DNA from: Chryseobacterium taklimakanense
Lineage (GTDB): Bacteria > Bacteroidota > Bacteroidia > Flavobacteriales > Weeksellaceae
Assembly (NCBI RefSeq): GCF_900187185.1
Contig: NZ_LT906465.1
Location: 2,700,881-2,764,880 of the forward strand
Reading direction: 5' to 3'
DNA: 64,000 bases
Part shown: piece by piece, positions 37,448 through 47,400 of the stretch
How positions within the stretch are numbered: the stretch's first letter is position 1
Layout: every line of letters starts with the position of its first letter
Position numbers and translations under genes: made by a program
Notes under the pieces: model-generated
The model's input: only the letters and a program-made list of their open reading frames with translations
Database searches by the model: none
Told to the model about the DNA's origin: nothing

Positions 37448-38686
37448 ATGAGAATATTAATCATAGGTAACGGCGGGCGCGAAGCCGCTTTTGCAAAAAA
37501 ATTATCCGAAGACAGCAGAGTAACTCAGATGTTTTTTGCTAAAGGTAACGCGACCACCGAAAAATACGGGAAAAACATCTCTTTATCAGATATTAAAGAC
37601 CTGGTTGATTTTGCCAAAAAAGAAAGCATCGACCTTACCATTGTAGGCCCGGAAGCTTACCTCGTGGAGGGCATCGTTGATGAATTTAAAAAAGCAGGTC
37701 TCAAAATCTTTGGTCCGGATAAAAATGCAGCAAAACTGGAAGGCAGCAAGGCTTATTCTAAGAAATTTATGCAGGATTATGGCATCAAAACTGCTTCCGG
37801 CCGCATCTTTAACTCTTATATTGAAGCTCGGGAATATCTGGATAACCAGAACTTTCCTCTGATCATCAAAGCTTCAGGTTTGGCGCAGGGTAAAGGTGTT
37901 GTGCTTGCAAATGACAAGGACGAAGCTTTGAAAACCATCCACGATTTTATGATCGACAAGATTTATGGCGATGCCGGAATCCAAATCGTGGTTGAAGATT
38001 ATTTGAGAGGTTTCGAAGCTTCAATCATCTGTTTTTCCAACGGTAATGATCTTTATCCGTGCCTTCCGGCAAAAGATTATAAAAAAGTCGGCAACGGAAA
38101 CCGCGGCGCAAATACGGGCGGAATGGGAAGCGTAGCGCCAAGCCCGGAATTCACTGCGGAGCATTTCGAAGATTTCAAAACCAACATCCTGCAGCCCACA
38201 TTAAACGGAATGAGAGATAAAGGTCTCAGGTTCACCGGTTTCATCTTCTTCGGACTTTTGGTTACCGATAAAGGCTGTCACCTCCTCGAGTACAATATGC
38301 GCTCCGGCGATCCGGAAACTCAGGTGATATTGCCACTGCTTGAAAACAACCTGATCGATACCATCAACGATTGTATCGATGGAAAAGAAATAGAACTGAA
38401 ATTTAAAAACGAAAGCGCGGTATGCCTCGTTATGGCTTCTGGCGGCTATCCAGGTAAATACGAAACCGGTTTCCAGATTACCGGGATGGATAAAGTGAGC
38501 GGCAGCGACGTTATTTTTGCCGGAGCTACCCAAAGAGCGGGCGGCATTTACACCACCGGCGGGCGTGTGATCAACGTGGTGGCTACGGCGCCAACGCTGG
38601 AGGAAGCCAGACAGAAAGTTTACAGAGACGCGTTGCCGCTGCATTTCGATTATGCGTTTTACAGAGAAGATATCGCACAGTTCTAA
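37448..38686 (+). CDS. purD: Phosphoribosylamine-glycine ligase
   Basis: PurD joins glycine to phosphoribosylamine with ATP. The 412-residue ATP-grasp enzyme starts with ILIIGNGGREAAFA, and has TIVGPEAYLVEGIVDEF, the ATP-binding IKASGLAQGKGVVLA near 138-152, GANTGGMGSVAPSPEF near 220 and NMRSGDPETQVILP near 285. The length fits. It has its own promoter, so it can be transcribed without purH. Confidence 0.97.
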   Translation: MRILIIGNGGREAAFAKKLSEDSRVTQMFFAKGNATTEKYGKNISLSDIKDLVDFAKKESIDLTIVGPEAYLVEGIVDEFKKAGLKIFGPDKNAAKLEGSKAYSKKFMQDYGIKTASGRIFNSYIEAREYLDNQNFPLIIKASGLAQGKGVVLANDKDEALKTIHDFMIDKIYGDAGIQIVVEDYLRGFEASIICFSNGNDLYPCLPAKDYKKVGNGNRGANTGGMGSVAPSPEFTAEHFEDFKTNILQPTLNGMRDKGLRFTGFIFFGLLVTDKGCHLLEYNMRSGDPETQVILPLLENNLIDTINDCIDGKEIELKFKNESAVCLVMASGGYPGKYETGFQITGMDKVSGSDVIFAGATQRAGGIYTTGGRVINVVATAPTLEEARQKVYRDALPLHFDYAFYREDIAQF

Positions 38687-38692
38687 AAAAGG

Positions 38693-38718
38693 AAAGGGCG
38701 TAATCGGCGTCCTTTTTA
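38693..38718 (+). terminator. Terminator after purD
   Basis: AAAGGGCG pairs with CGTCCTTT (one wobble, 7-base loop) and a T run follows, 7 bases past the stop codon. Confidence 0.75.
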
Positions 38719-38721
38719 TTT

Positions 38722-38819
38722 AGGAGCTGATTCCCGCTTTCACTACTCGCTTTTTTTGGTGGCTTCGTGAACCTCAGCCACCAAAAAAGAGCTCAAACAG
38801 GCCGTTCAATCGGGGCTGG
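38722..38819. repeat. Dispersed repeat A, copy 2
   Basis: It starts AGGAGCTGATTCCCGC, holds a long inverted repeat (TTTTTTTGGTGGCT with AGCCACCAAAAAA) and ends TTCAATCGGGGCTGG. From 38733 it matches the copy at 57236-57322 over 87 bases with 6 differences and no gaps. Confidence 0.8.
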
Positions 38820-38953
38820 TTACGATCCGGCTTCAAAAGAAAAGAGTCGGACAAATGAAACAGATTTACAAAAAAATCTCCCCGCCTGAAAGCCTGAAAA
38901 CCTGTCTGCCGCAGGAAGATAGGAGTCAAACTTCAAACCACACAAAAAAATAA

Positions 38954-40483
38954 ATGAACAACGGTATTATCATATTAGATTTCGGTTCCCAGTATAATCA
39001 GCTCATTGGCCGCAGAATCCGCGAGATGGAAGTTTATTCCGAAATCGTTCCTTTCAATACGCCATTGGACGAAATTTTAGCAAAAAAACCTGCAGGGATC
39101 ATTCTTTCCGGTGGTCCAAGCTCCGTAAACGCACCAGATGCTCATTTGGTTGAAAAAGAACTTTTCGATTCCGGAATTCCCCTTCTTGGTATCTGTTATG
39201 GTATGCAGCTTACAGCCCACCTTCTCGGCGGTAAAGTATCAAAAGGCGTAAAAGGAGAGTACGGAAAAGCTGAACTCGAAATTGTGAGAAGCAATCCGTT
39301 ATTTACAGGCGTTCCCCGTAAATCTACCGTATGGATGAGCCACTTCGATGAGGTGGAAGAGGTTCCGGAAGGTTTTGAAATTTCCGGCAGAAGCGGCGTG
39401 ATTGCGGCAATGGCCAATGAAAAGAAAAATATTTTCGCAATCCAGTTCCATCCGGAAGTGACACATACCGAAGAAGGTCCCAAAATGCTTGAAAATTTTG
39501 TACTGAACATCTGTAAAGCCGAAAAAAACTGGAAACTCACCGGGTATATCGACCGCACCATAGCTGAAATCCGCGAAAAAGTAGGTGACGAGAAAGTAAT
39601 TCTCGGGCTTTCCGGCGGCGTAGATTCTTCCGTAGCCGCGGTGCTTATTCATAAAGCCATTGGCGACCAGCTCCAGTGTATTTTTGTAGATACCGGGCTT
39701 CTCCGCAAAGATGAAGGTGAAAAAGTTATGGAAAACTACGGCGAGCATTTCCACATGAATATCGATATGGTGGATGCTTCCGAAAGATTTTTATCAAAAC
39801 TGAAAGGCGTTTCAGACCCGGAAGAAAAAAGAAAAATTATCGGTAAAGAGTTTGTAGCAGTCTTCGATGAAGAATCCCATAAATTTGAAGGTGCCAAATT
39901 TCTCGCGCAGGGAACCATTTATCCTGATGTTATAGAATCTCAATCGGTGAAAGGGCCTTCTGCGGTAATAAAATCGCATCACAACGTGGGCGGTCTGCCG
40001 GAAGAAATGAAGCTGCAGCTTCTGGAACCTTTGCGCGAACTTTTTAAAGATGAAGTAAGAAAAGTAGGTGAGGAGTTGGGAATTCCGCATCATTTGGTAT
40101 ACCGTCACCCGTTCCCGGGCCCAGGTCTTGGAATCCGTGTTTTAGGTGAAGTGGATGCCGAAAAAGTAAAAATTCTTCAGGAAGCTGACGATATTTTCAT
40201 CCAAGAGCTGTATGCCAACAAACTTTATGACAAAGTTTCCCAGGCGTTTGTAGTTTTACTTCCGGTAAAATCTGTCGGGGTGATGGGCGATGAGAGAACC
40301 TACGAATATACCGCAGTAGTACGTTCTGCAAACACGATCGATTTTATGACGGCGACGTTCAGTAAATTACCCTGGGAATTCCTGGAAAACGTTTCAAACC
40401 GCATGATTAACGAAGTGCGAGGCATCAACCGCGTCGCTTACGATATTTCCAGTAAGCCGCCTGCAACGATCGAGTGGGAATAG
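38954..40483 (+). CDS. guaA: GMP synthase (glutamine-hydrolysing)
   Basis: GuaA aminates XMP to GMP. The 509-residue protein has an N-terminal class I glutamine amidotransferase (ILDFGSQYNQLIGRRIRE; catalytic Cys in GICYGMQL; His/Glu in QFHPEVTHTE), the ATP pyrophosphatase P-loop LGLSGGVDSSVAA and the C-terminal dimer domain ending SSKPPATIEWE. It is separated from purD by a terminator and repeat A but continues the purine row. Confidence 0.97.
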   Translation: MNNGIIILDFGSQYNQLIGRRIREMEVYSEIVPFNTPLDEILAKKPAGIILSGGPSSVNAPDAHLVEKELFDSGIPLLGICYGMQLTAHLLGGKVSKGVKGEYGKAELEIVRSNPLFTGVPRKSTVWMSHFDEVEEVPEGFEISGRSGVIAAMANEKKNIFAIQFHPEVTHTEEGPKMLENFVLNICKAEKNWKLTGYIDRTIAEIREKVGDEKVILGLSGGVDSSVAAVLIHKAIGDQLQCIFVDTGLLRKDEGEKVMENYGEHFHMNIDMVDASERFLSKLKGVSDPEEKRKIIGKEFVAVFDEESHKFEGAKFLAQGTIYPDVIESQSVKGPSAVIKSHHNVGGLPEEMKLQLLEPLRELFKDEVRKVGEELGIPHHLVYRHPFPGPGLGIRVLGEVDAEKVKILQEADDIFIQELYANKLYDKVSQAFVVLLPVKSVGVMGDERTYEYTAVVRSANTIDFMTATFSKLPWEFLENVSNRMINEVRGINRVAYDISSKPPATIEWE

Positions 40484-40516
40484 GATTTTGAATACAGAAA
40501 AATTAAAGACTAAAAC

Positions 40517-40543
40517 AAAGCGGACGTAATGTTCGCTTTTTTT
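40517..40543 (+). terminator. Terminator after guaA
   Basis: AAAGCGGAC pairs with GTTCGCTTT (one wobble, 5-base loop), followed by T4 or more. Confidence 0.8.
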
Positions 40544-40671
40544 GCTTGCAACCTCCATCCTCCATATTGTTTCCACCTTCCTGTCATTAAAACTTTTCCA
40601 CAATATTTTATTCAAAAAAGTCAATTCAGTATATTTGTAAGTTATTGATTTTATAGAGGAGAAAAGGGTTT

Positions 40672-42570
40672 ATGGTAGAAAACAACACGGTACAGTACAC
40701 CGAAGACAACATCAAAACACTCGAGCCACGCGAGCACGTGAGGCTGCGTCCCGGGATGTATATCGGGAAACTGGGCGACGGCTCGGCGGTGGACGATGGA
40801 ATTTATATTTTGCTGAAGGAGGTCATCGACAACTCGATCGATGAATTCCGTATGAAGTTCGGGAAAAGAATTGAGGTGAAAATCAAAGACGGTAAAGTTG
40901 TCGTTCGCGATTTTGGCCGTGGTATTCCGCTGGGTAAAATCGTAGATGTAGTTTCCATAATGAATACTGGCGGTAAGTACGATGATGGCGCCTTCAAAAA
41001 ATCAATCGGTCTGAACGGTGTGGGTACAAAAGCCGTAAACTTCTTGTCAGAATATTTTCAGGTAAAATCTGTACGTGACGGGAAAATGCGGCGGGCAGAA
41101 TTTCGTGAAGGTAAACTGGAAACTCTGCACGATGAAGCCGAAACTACCGAGAGAAACGGTACCGAAATCACCTTTATTCCTGATGAAACCATTTTTGTAA
41201 ACTACAGATTCCGTAGTGAGTATGTAGAGCGTATGCTTCGGAATTACACTTACCTGAATTTAGGTTTAAAAATATATTACAACGGCGAGGTCTTCGAATC
41301 CCAAAACGGATTGAGGGACCTTCTTGAAGAGGAAATCGACGGAGAAATCGTATACCCGATCATTCATATCAAAGATGAAGATATGGAAATTGCGGTGACG
41401 CATTCAGACAAGTCACAGTCGGAGACTTATTTTTCCTTTGTTAACGGACAATATACTTCGCAGGGCGGAACGCATTTGAACGCTTTCAAAGAAGCCTACG
41501 TAAAAACCATCCGCGAATTTTTTGGAAAGAATTTTGAAGCCTCGGATATCAGGAAAGCAATTATCGGTGCGGTTTATATTAATGTTGGGAATCCTGTTTT
41601 TGAGTCTCAGACCAAAACAAAATTGGGTTCAACAACAATGGGGCAGGACAAAGACGGTAACGAACTCGAAACCATCAAGACTTTCACCATTAATTATCTG
41701 AAAAGCAAACTCGATAATTATCTACACAAAAACCCTGAAATTGCCGAAGCCATTCAGAAGAAAATTCTTATTTCAGAACGTGAGCGCAAAGAACTTTCCG
41801 GCATCCAGAAATTAGCCCGTGAAAGAGCAAAAAAAGTTTCACTTCACAATAAAAAACTGCGCGACTGCCGACAGCATTACAACGATCAGAAAGCCGCAAG
41901 AAAAGCCGAATCGCAGATTTTCATTACCGAGGGCGATTCTGCATCCGGTTCTATTACCAAATCCCGTGATGTGGAAACTCAGGCGGTTTTTTCACTGCGC
42001 GGAAAACCTCTGAATTCGTATGGATTAACGAAACGCGTGGTGTACGAAAACGAAGAGTTCAACCTTCTGCAGGCCGCGTTGAATATTGAAGATTCTCTGG
42101 AAGATTTAAGGTACAATCAGGTAATTATCGCTACAGATGCTGATGTTGACGGGATGCACATCCGCCTGCTGATGATTACTTTTTTCCTGCAGTTCTTCCC
42201 GGATTTAATTAAAAACGGACATCTTTACATTCTTCAGACCCCTTTATTCAGGGTGAGAAATAAGAAAGAAACCAGATATTGCTACACCGATGCGGAACGG
42301 ATAAAAGCGCTGAACGAACTCGGAAAAAATCCTGAAATCACCCGGTTTAAAGGGCTTGGTGAGATTTCCCCTGATGAATTCAAACATTTCATAGGTAAAG
42401 ATATCCGACTGGAGCCCGTACTTTTGGGCAAGGACCAAACCATTGAACAACTTTTGGAATTTTATATGGGCAAAAATACCCCAGACCGCCAGTCATTCAT
42501 TCTCCAAAACCTTGTGGTGGAAGACCCGGAAATTGATAAGAAAGAAAAACTGGAAGATACTGATGCTTAA
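40672..42570 (+). CDS. parE: DNA topoisomerase IV subunit B
   Basis: ParE is the ATPase subunit of topoisomerase IV, which unlinks daughter chromosomes. The 632-residue protein has the GHKL ATP site ([30 protein letters not shown]), the transducer domain and the TOPRIM motifs EGDSASGS and [12 protein letters not shown]. It is encoded with parC, which supports ParE over GyrB. A -7 box TATATTTG is at 40630-40637, and GGAG, 15-18 bases before the ATG, is a rare Shine-Dalgarno-like stretch in this window. Confidence 0.92.
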   Translation: MVENNTVQYTEDNIKTLEPREHVRLRPGMYIGKLGDGSAVDDGIYILLKEVIDNSIDEFRMKFGKRIEVKIKDGKVVVRDFGRGIPLGKIVDVVSIMNTGGKYDDGAFKKSIGLNGVGTKAVNFLSEYFQVKSVRDGKMRRAEFREGKLETLHDEAETTERNGTEITFIPDETIFVNYRFRSEYVERMLRNYTYLNLGLKIYYNGEVFESQNGLRDLLEEEIDGEIVYPIIHIKDEDMEIAVTHSDKSQSETYFSFVNGQYTSQGGTHLNAFKEAYVKTIREFFGKNFEASDIRKAIIGAVYINVGNPVFESQTKTKLGSTTMGQDKDGNELETIKTFTINYLKSKLDNYLHKNPEIAEAIQKKILISERERKELSGIQKLARERAKKVSLHNKKLRDCRQHYNDQKAARKAESQIFITEGDSASGSITKSRDVETQAVFSLRGKPLNSYGLTKRVVYENEEFNLLQAALNIEDSLEDLRYNQVIIATDADVDGMHIRLLMITFFLQFFPDLIKNGHLYILQTPLFRVRNKKETRYCYTDAERIKALNELGKNPEITRFKGLGEISPDEFKHFIGKDIRLEPVLLGKDQTIEQLLEFYMGKNTPDRQSFILQNLVVEDPEIDKKEKLEDTDA

Positions 42571-42573
42571 GAA

Positions 42574-43065
42574 ATGAGACTGAGCAACCGTAATAAGGCA
42601 GGATTTTATAACTTTTTAAATACATTTTTCCTCATGCTTTTCGTGTGTGGAATTGCAGCTTTTTTGCTCGAAAGATATAAGTTCGATATTTTTGGTTGGG
42701 AAAGTTATATTTTTTTAATTGTCCCTACCTTATTATTAGTTAGTTACTACCTCCGCGGAAGACAGATTTTTGAATATGACAGCGATGGTGAAGCACTCAA
42801 CTTTAAAAACCGAAATATAATAACATTTTTAAATAGGCCTGTTAGTGATGAATTTCCAAAGTATAAACTGCAGAAATATGAGGTAGTGAATGCGGGTATT
42901 TTAAAGCGGCTTTATATTACGGTTTCAAGCAAGAAAAATCATTCAATTATCCTTAAATATGATATTTCTTACCTCACTGACAAGGAATTGCGGGATTTGA
43001 AATATTCGCTGGATAAAGTGATCAAAGAGAATAAAGAAAATTTGCATTTGTGCAGAAAAATATAA
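42574..43065 (+). CDS. Small membrane protein between parE and parC
   Basis: The 163-residue protein has two hydrophobic helices (about residues 14-30 and 44-60) and a C-terminal soluble part of about 95 residues with beta strands and a final helix, similar in plan to bacterial PH-like membrane proteins. The protein at 60265 has a like plan. It starts 3 bases after the parE stop and ends exactly where parC starts, so it is inside the operon. No link with topoisomerase work is known to me. Confidence 0.78.
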   Translation: MRLSNRNKAGFYNFLNTFFLMLFVCGIAAFLLERYKFDIFGWESYIFLIVPTLLLVSYYLRGRQIFEYDSDGEALNFKNRNIITFLNRPVSDEFPKYKLQKYEVVNAGILKRLYITVSSKKNHSIILKYDISYLTDKELRDLKYSLDKVIKENKENLHLCRKI

Positions 43066-45672
43066 ATGACAGAAGAACATTTACACGAAGGAGAGAGTTT
43101 AAAAAAAGTATCCGGCCTGTACAGGGACTGGTTTCTGGATTATGCGTCGTATGTAATTCTCGACCGCGCCATTCCGTCGGTTTATGACGGTTTCAAGCCG
43201 GTGCAGCGGAGGATCATGCACTCGATGCGCGAACTGGAAGACGGCCGCTACAACAAGGTGGCCAATATCGTCGGAAATACGATGAAATACCATCCGCACG
43301 GAGATGCGTCCATTACCGATGCAATGGTGCAGATCGGGCAAAAGGAACTTTTGATCGATACCCAGGGAAACTGGGGAAACATTTACACCGGAGATTCCGC
43401 AGCAGCAGCCCGTTATATCGAAGCGCGATTAACACCTTTTGCGCTTGAAGTTGTCTTCAATCCGAAAACCACCGAATGGGCAAAATCCTACGACGGAAGG
43501 AATAACGAACCCATCGATTTACCGGTAAAATTCCCTCTGCTTTTAGCCCAGGGCGTTGAAGGAATTGGCGTCGGGCTTTCCACGAAAATTCTGCCGCATA
43601 ATTTTAACGAGTTAATTAATGCCTCTGTTTCCTATCTGAAAGGCAAAAAATTCCAGATTTTCCCGGATTTTCTTACCGGCGGAATGCTCGACGTAGCCGA
43701 ATACAACGACGGCGAACGCGGCGGAAAAGTGCGCGCCAGAGCACGGATTATTCAGAAAGATAAAAATACGCTGGCGATAACCGAACTTCCGTATTCTAAA
43801 AATACCGGCGAAATTATCGACAGCATCGTAAAAGCCACGGAAAGAGGGAAAATTAAAATCAAAAAAATTGAAGACAATACTTCCGATAAGGTTGAGATTC
43901 TGATTCATCTTCACAGTGATGTTTCGCCCGACAAAACGATTGATGCGCTGTATGCTTTTACGGATTGCCAGGTTTCCATTTCACCGAATGCCTGCGTGAT
44001 TGTAGGGGATAAGCCAATGTTCCTTTCCGTTTCGGAAATTTTGAGGATGAATACCGATCACACGGTGTCATTGCTTAAAAAGGAACTGGAAATCGAATTG
44101 CACGAACTTCAGGAAAGCTGGCATTTTGCATCACTCGAGAGAATTTTCATCGAAAACAGAATCTATCACGACATCGAGGAAGTGAAAACGTGGGAAGATG
44201 TTTTAACCACCATTGAAGAAGGCCTGAAACCGCACACAAAACACCTTCTGCGAACCGTAACCGAAGAAGATATCGTGAAACTGACGGAAATCCGCATCAA
44301 GAGAATTTCACGTTTCGACCTTGATAAATTCAAGGAAACGATCGCGTCCATGGAAGATAAAATTGCGAAATGCAAACACAATTTGGAGCACCTGATTACT
44401 TACGCCATTGAGTATTACACCAATATTCAGAAAAAATACGGCAAGGACAAGGAACGCAGAACGGAAATCCGGGTTTTCGATACCATCGATGCGACAAAAG
44501 TTGCCGTTGCCAACGAAAAATTCTACGTAAACCGCGAAGAAGGCTTCATCGGAACTTCCCTGAAACGTGACGAGTATCTTTTCGACTGTTCGGATATCGA
44601 CGATATTATCGTTTTCCGCAAAGACGGCACGATGAAAGTGGTGAAAGTGGAAGCCAAAACCTTTGTCGGAAAAGACATTCTGCACGTTGGAATCTGGAAA
44701 AAAGGCGATGCACGCACCGTTTACAATATGATTTACCGAGAAGGCAGAGACGGTCCGTATTATATGAAACGTTTTTCAGTAACGGCCGTCACCCGAAATA
44801 CCGATTATCCGCTGGCTTCAGAAAAAAAAGGCTCGGAAACGCTGTATTTTTCAGCAAATCCTAATGGTGAGGCCGAACTGGTAAGTGTTTTATTAAAGCC
44901 AAACGCCAGAATCCGCAAACCGAAGATTGATATTGATTTTTCCGAACTTGCGATTAAAGGCAGAAATTCACGCGGGAATCTTGTAACAAAATATGCCGTA
45001 AAAAAAGTCGATCTGAAAGAGCAGGGTGTTTCCACACTGGCGCCGAGAAAAATTTGGTTCGATGAAACCGTGCGCCGCTTAAATGTTGATGCCCGCGGAA
45101 CTTTCCTCGGAAATTTTAAAGGGGATGATAAAATCCTGACGATCAATGCAAACGGCGAGGCAAAACTCGTTTCATTTGATCTGATGAACCGTTTCGATGA
45201 TGACTATCTGATTCTCGAAAAATGGAATCCGGAGCAGCCTGTAACCTGTATTTATTTCGACGGCGAAAAGGAAATTTACTATATCAAACGTTTCCTTTTT
45301 GAAGCCACGAACAACATGCAGACCTTTATGCCGTCCGAACATCCGAAATCGTTTATTGAACTGGTAATTACCGCCAACAATGCCACGGCCGAACTGATTT
45401 TCGCCAAAGAAAAAGGCAAGGAAAAAGAGCCCGAGACCATCAATATCGATGAATTCATCGCCGTGAAAGGCATTAAAGCCATCGGGAACCAACTCACCAA
45501 AAGTAAGGTGAAAGCCATCAACTTAACTATTCCGGAACCGGAAGAGGATATTAATCCCGGCTTCGATGAGGTGGAATCTACGGAAGGCCATATTTCGTTT
45601 ATCGACCACGATGTGAAGGACGAAGACTTTCCGGAGGAAGGAACCATCGGCAGCCTTTTTGATGAAGAGTAG
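43066..45672 (+). CDS. parC: DNA topoisomerase IV subunit A
   Basis: ParC holds the DNA-cleaving tyrosine. The 868-residue protein has the winged-helix core with DGFKPVQRRIMHSM near residues 42-55, KYHPHGD and the active Tyr117 in AARYIEAR, followed by the tower and coiled coil and a C-terminal beta-propeller region from about 495. The acidic tail (about 835-868) is rich in Glu and Asp. It follows the membrane-protein gene with no spacer. Confidence 0.93.
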   Translation: MTEEHLHEGESLKKVSGLYRDWFLDYASYVILDRAIPSVYDGFKPVQRRIMHSMRELEDGRYNKVANIVGNTMKYHPHGDASITDAMVQIGQKELLIDTQGNWGNIYTGDSAAAARYIEARLTPFALEVVFNPKTTEWAKSYDGRNNEPIDLPVKFPLLLAQGVEGIGVGLSTKILPHNFNELINASVSYLKGKKFQIFPDFLTGGMLDVAEYNDGERGGKVRARARIIQKDKNTLAITELPYSKNTGEIIDSIVKATERGKIKIKKIEDNTSDKVEILIHLHSDVSPDKTIDALYAFTDCQVSISPNACVIVGDKPMFLSVSEILRMNTDHTVSLLKKELEIELHELQESWHFASLERIFIENRIYHDIEEVKTWEDVLTTIEEGLKPHTKHLLRTVTEEDIVKLTEIRIKRISRFDLDKFKETIASMEDKIAKCKHNLEHLITYAIEYYTNIQKKYGKDKERRTEIRVFDTIDATKVAVANEKFYVNREEGFIGTSLKRDEYLFDCSDIDDIIVFRKDGTMKVVKVEAKTFVGKDILHVGIWKKGDARTVYNMIYREGRDGPYYMKRFSVTAVTRNTDYPLASEKKGSETLYFSANPNGEAELVSVLLKPNARIRKPKIDIDFSELAIKGRNSRGNLVTKYAVKKVDLKEQGVSTLAPRKIWFDETVRRLNVDARGTFLGNFKGDDKILTINANGEAKLVSFDLMNRFDDDYLILEKWNPEQPVTCIYFDGEKEIYYIKRFLFEATNNMQTFMPSEHPKSFIELVITANNATAELIFAKEKGKEKEPETINIDEFIAVKGIKAIGNQLTKSKVKAINLTIPEPEEDINPGFDEVESTEGHISFIDHDVKDEDFPEEGTIGSLFDEE

Positions 45673-45678
45673 AAAAAA

Positions 45679-45811
45679 CACAAAAGACACAAAAGATTTT
45701 TTTGAAAAAATTTAAGATTTCAAGGAAATCGGTAAATCTTTGATTTCGCTTTGCGTACCTTTTTAAAGTAATGTTTTCATTATAACCACAGGTACTTTTA
45801 TGTCTTATGTG
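45679..45811. repeat. 133-bp element with 17-bp inverted ends
   Basis: CACAAAAGACACAAAAG (45679-45695) and CTTTTATGTCTTATGTG (45795-45811) are inverted repeats with 15 of 17 matches. Size and ends resemble the 136-bp element at 33325. It lies just after parC; no ORF is seen in it. Confidence 0.5.
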
Positions 45812-45836
45812 ATTAAAAAATTTTAAAATTTAAATT

Positions 45837-46490
45837 ATGAGCACCGTTTTATTAATCGTCATCGCAGTTACTGCACTCATCAGCTTTATTGCGTTCAACA
45901 ATACTTCGATTTTCGAGAGGTACAAGTTCAATGTAGGAGCGATTCAGCGCGGAGATTACATCCGTCTGCTTTCTGCAGGTTTCCTTCACGCCGACCTTAT
46001 GCATTTGCTGTTCAATATGCTCACGCTCTATTTCTTTGGGCCGATTGTAATTGAAGCTTTTGGAGAGATTGGGTTTCTGACCATATATCTGGGTTCCATT
46101 TTGCTGGGGAATCTGTTCTCATTATTTATCTATCAGAAGCAGGGCTGGTATTCGGCAATTGGTGCCAGTGGAGGTGTTTCGGGAATTCTCTTTGCCGCAA
46201 TCGCGGTGTATCCACAGATCGGGATTTATTTTTTCTTCATCCCGATTCCGATTCCGGGCTATATTTTTGGGCTTTTGTATTTCGGTTATTCGGTTTATAT
46301 GATGCTGAATCCGCGCCAGCACGATAATATCGGTCATGCAGCACATTTGGGCGGTGCATTTTTTGGGTTGGTTTACGCTGTCGCAACTTTACCGGAAATG
46401 GCAATAAAAAATGCTTTATACCTCGGAATTATGGCGCTTCCGCTTATTTATATGAGTTATATGGTGTTTGTGAAGAAACGTATTGGGTGA
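45837..46490 (+). CDS. Rhomboid family intramembrane serine protease
   Basis: Rhomboids cut membrane proteins within the bilayer. The 217-residue protein has six hydrophobic helices and the full catalytic set: HADLMHLLFNM (oxyanion His/Asn, about residues 51-61), GASGGVSG with Ser111, and AAHLGGAFFG with His171. There is no extra N-terminal domain. The substrate is unknown. It is convergent with prmC. Confidence 0.93.
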   Translation: MSTVLLIVIAVTALISFIAFNNTSIFERYKFNVGAIQRGDYIRLLSAGFLHADLMHLLFNMLTLYFFGPIVIEAFGEIGFLTIYLGSILLGNLFSLFIYQKQGWYSAIGASGGVSGILFAAIAVYPQIGIYFFFIPIPIPGYIFGLLYFGYSVYMMLNPRQHDNIGHAAHLGGAFFGLVYAVATLPEMAIKNALYLGIMALPLIYMSYMVFVKKRIG

Positions 46491-46497
46491 TGGTGAT

Positions 46498-46540
46498 GCT
46501 AATCCTTCAGGGATTTCAAATCCTTGAAGGATTGGTTAGC
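46498..46540. repeat. Long palindrome over the 3' end of prmC
   Basis: AATCCTTCAGGGATTT (46501-46516) pairs with AAATCCTTGAAGGATT (46518-46533) with one wobble; GCT and AGC extend it outside. It encodes the last residues of PrmC (SFKDLKSLKD). There is no T run on either side. Confidence 0.6.
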
Positions 46541-47380
46541 GGCAAAAACAAACCGGTCGTTACCCGACAAATCTTTTACCAGTTTACTTTCGGGAAAATC
46601 TTTGAATAACTGCAAAGTTTCTTTACCCAGTTTCTGATTAATTTCCAGGAAAATCATTCCGTTTTCAGAGAGATGTTTTTGGGCGTCTTCCGCAATTTTT
46701 CGGTAGAAAATAAGTGCGTCCGAAGTAGGTGAGAAGAGGGCTGAATGTGGTTCGAAATCCTTTACCGAGTCAGAGATTTCATGCACTTCATCAATCCCGA
46801 TATAAGGTGGATTCGAGATGATGACGTCATAAGTTGCCATCAATTTGTTTTCCAAATAATTTTGGTGAATGAAGTTGATATCCGTTTGATGGAACTCCGC
46901 ATTTTTTCGTGCAACTTCCAGGGCTTTTTCAGAATAATCAATCGCTGAAATTTCTGCGTTGGGAAAATGTTTTTTCAGAACAATGGGGATAATTCCGCTT
47001 CCGGTCCCAATATCCAGAATTTTAAGATTTAAGGTTTGAGATTTGAGATTTGAGATCTTGCCAATCGCCAGTTCCAGCATTTCTTCAGTTTCTGGTCTTG
47101 GAATCAAAACATGCTCATTCACGAAAAATTTCAGCCCAAAAAATTCGGATTCACCTAAAATTTGCTGGTACGGTTTGCCAAGTTTCAACTGGAGCAAATG
47201 GTTATAAAAAGCCGATTGCTGGCTGATTTCGGGTTCTAGATTTTCTAAGCGCCGGATTTCAAATTTATCTTTGTTTAAAATATCTTTCGCAAAAATATAA
47301 AACAGTTCCTCGCTTTCGGAAGGCGTATAAAGTTCTGAAAGCTGTTCCCTGAAATAGTTTTTAAATTCTGAAACTGTCAT
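46499..47380 (-). CDS. prmC: Release factor glutamine methyltransferase
   Basis: PrmC methylates the GGQ glutamine of release factors RF1 and RF2. The 293-residue protein has an N-terminal helical domain, the SAM motif ILDIGTGSGIIPIVL near 122-136 and the catalytic NPPYIG near 190. Just before the SAM motif, a run of five 7-bp repeats encodes SNLKSQTLNLK, an insertion not expected in the family. The C-terminus is formed by a palindrome. It heads the minus-strand row prmC-yaaA-yciO at its 3' end. Confidence 0.93.
   Translation of the reverse strand: MTVSEFKNYFREQLSELYTPSESEELFYIFAKDILNKDKFEIRRLENLEPEISQQSAFYNHLLQLKLGKPYQQILGESEFFGLKFFVNEHVLIPRPETEEMLELAIGKISNLKSQTLNLKILDIGTGSGIIPIVLKKHFPNAEISAIDYSEKALEVARKNAEFHQTDINFIHQNYLENKLMATYDVIISNPPYIGIDEVHEISDSVKDFEPHSALFSPTSDALIFYRKIAEDAQKHLSENGMIFLEINQKLGKETLQLFKDFPESKLVKDLSGNDRFVFAANQSFKDLKSLKD
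47024..47058. repeat. Five tandem 7-bp repeats inside prmC
   Basis: AAGATTT, AAGGTTT, GAGATTT, GAGATTT and GAGATCT follow each other without gaps. The run is 35 bases and lies just before the SAM-binding motif of prmC. Confidence 0.75.
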
Positions 47381-47400
47381 TTTCTGAAAGCCAAAACTGC

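Noticed and set aside
46498..46540. Bidirectional terminator between rhomboid gene and prmC
   Set aside because: The stem is good, but no T run follows on either strand.
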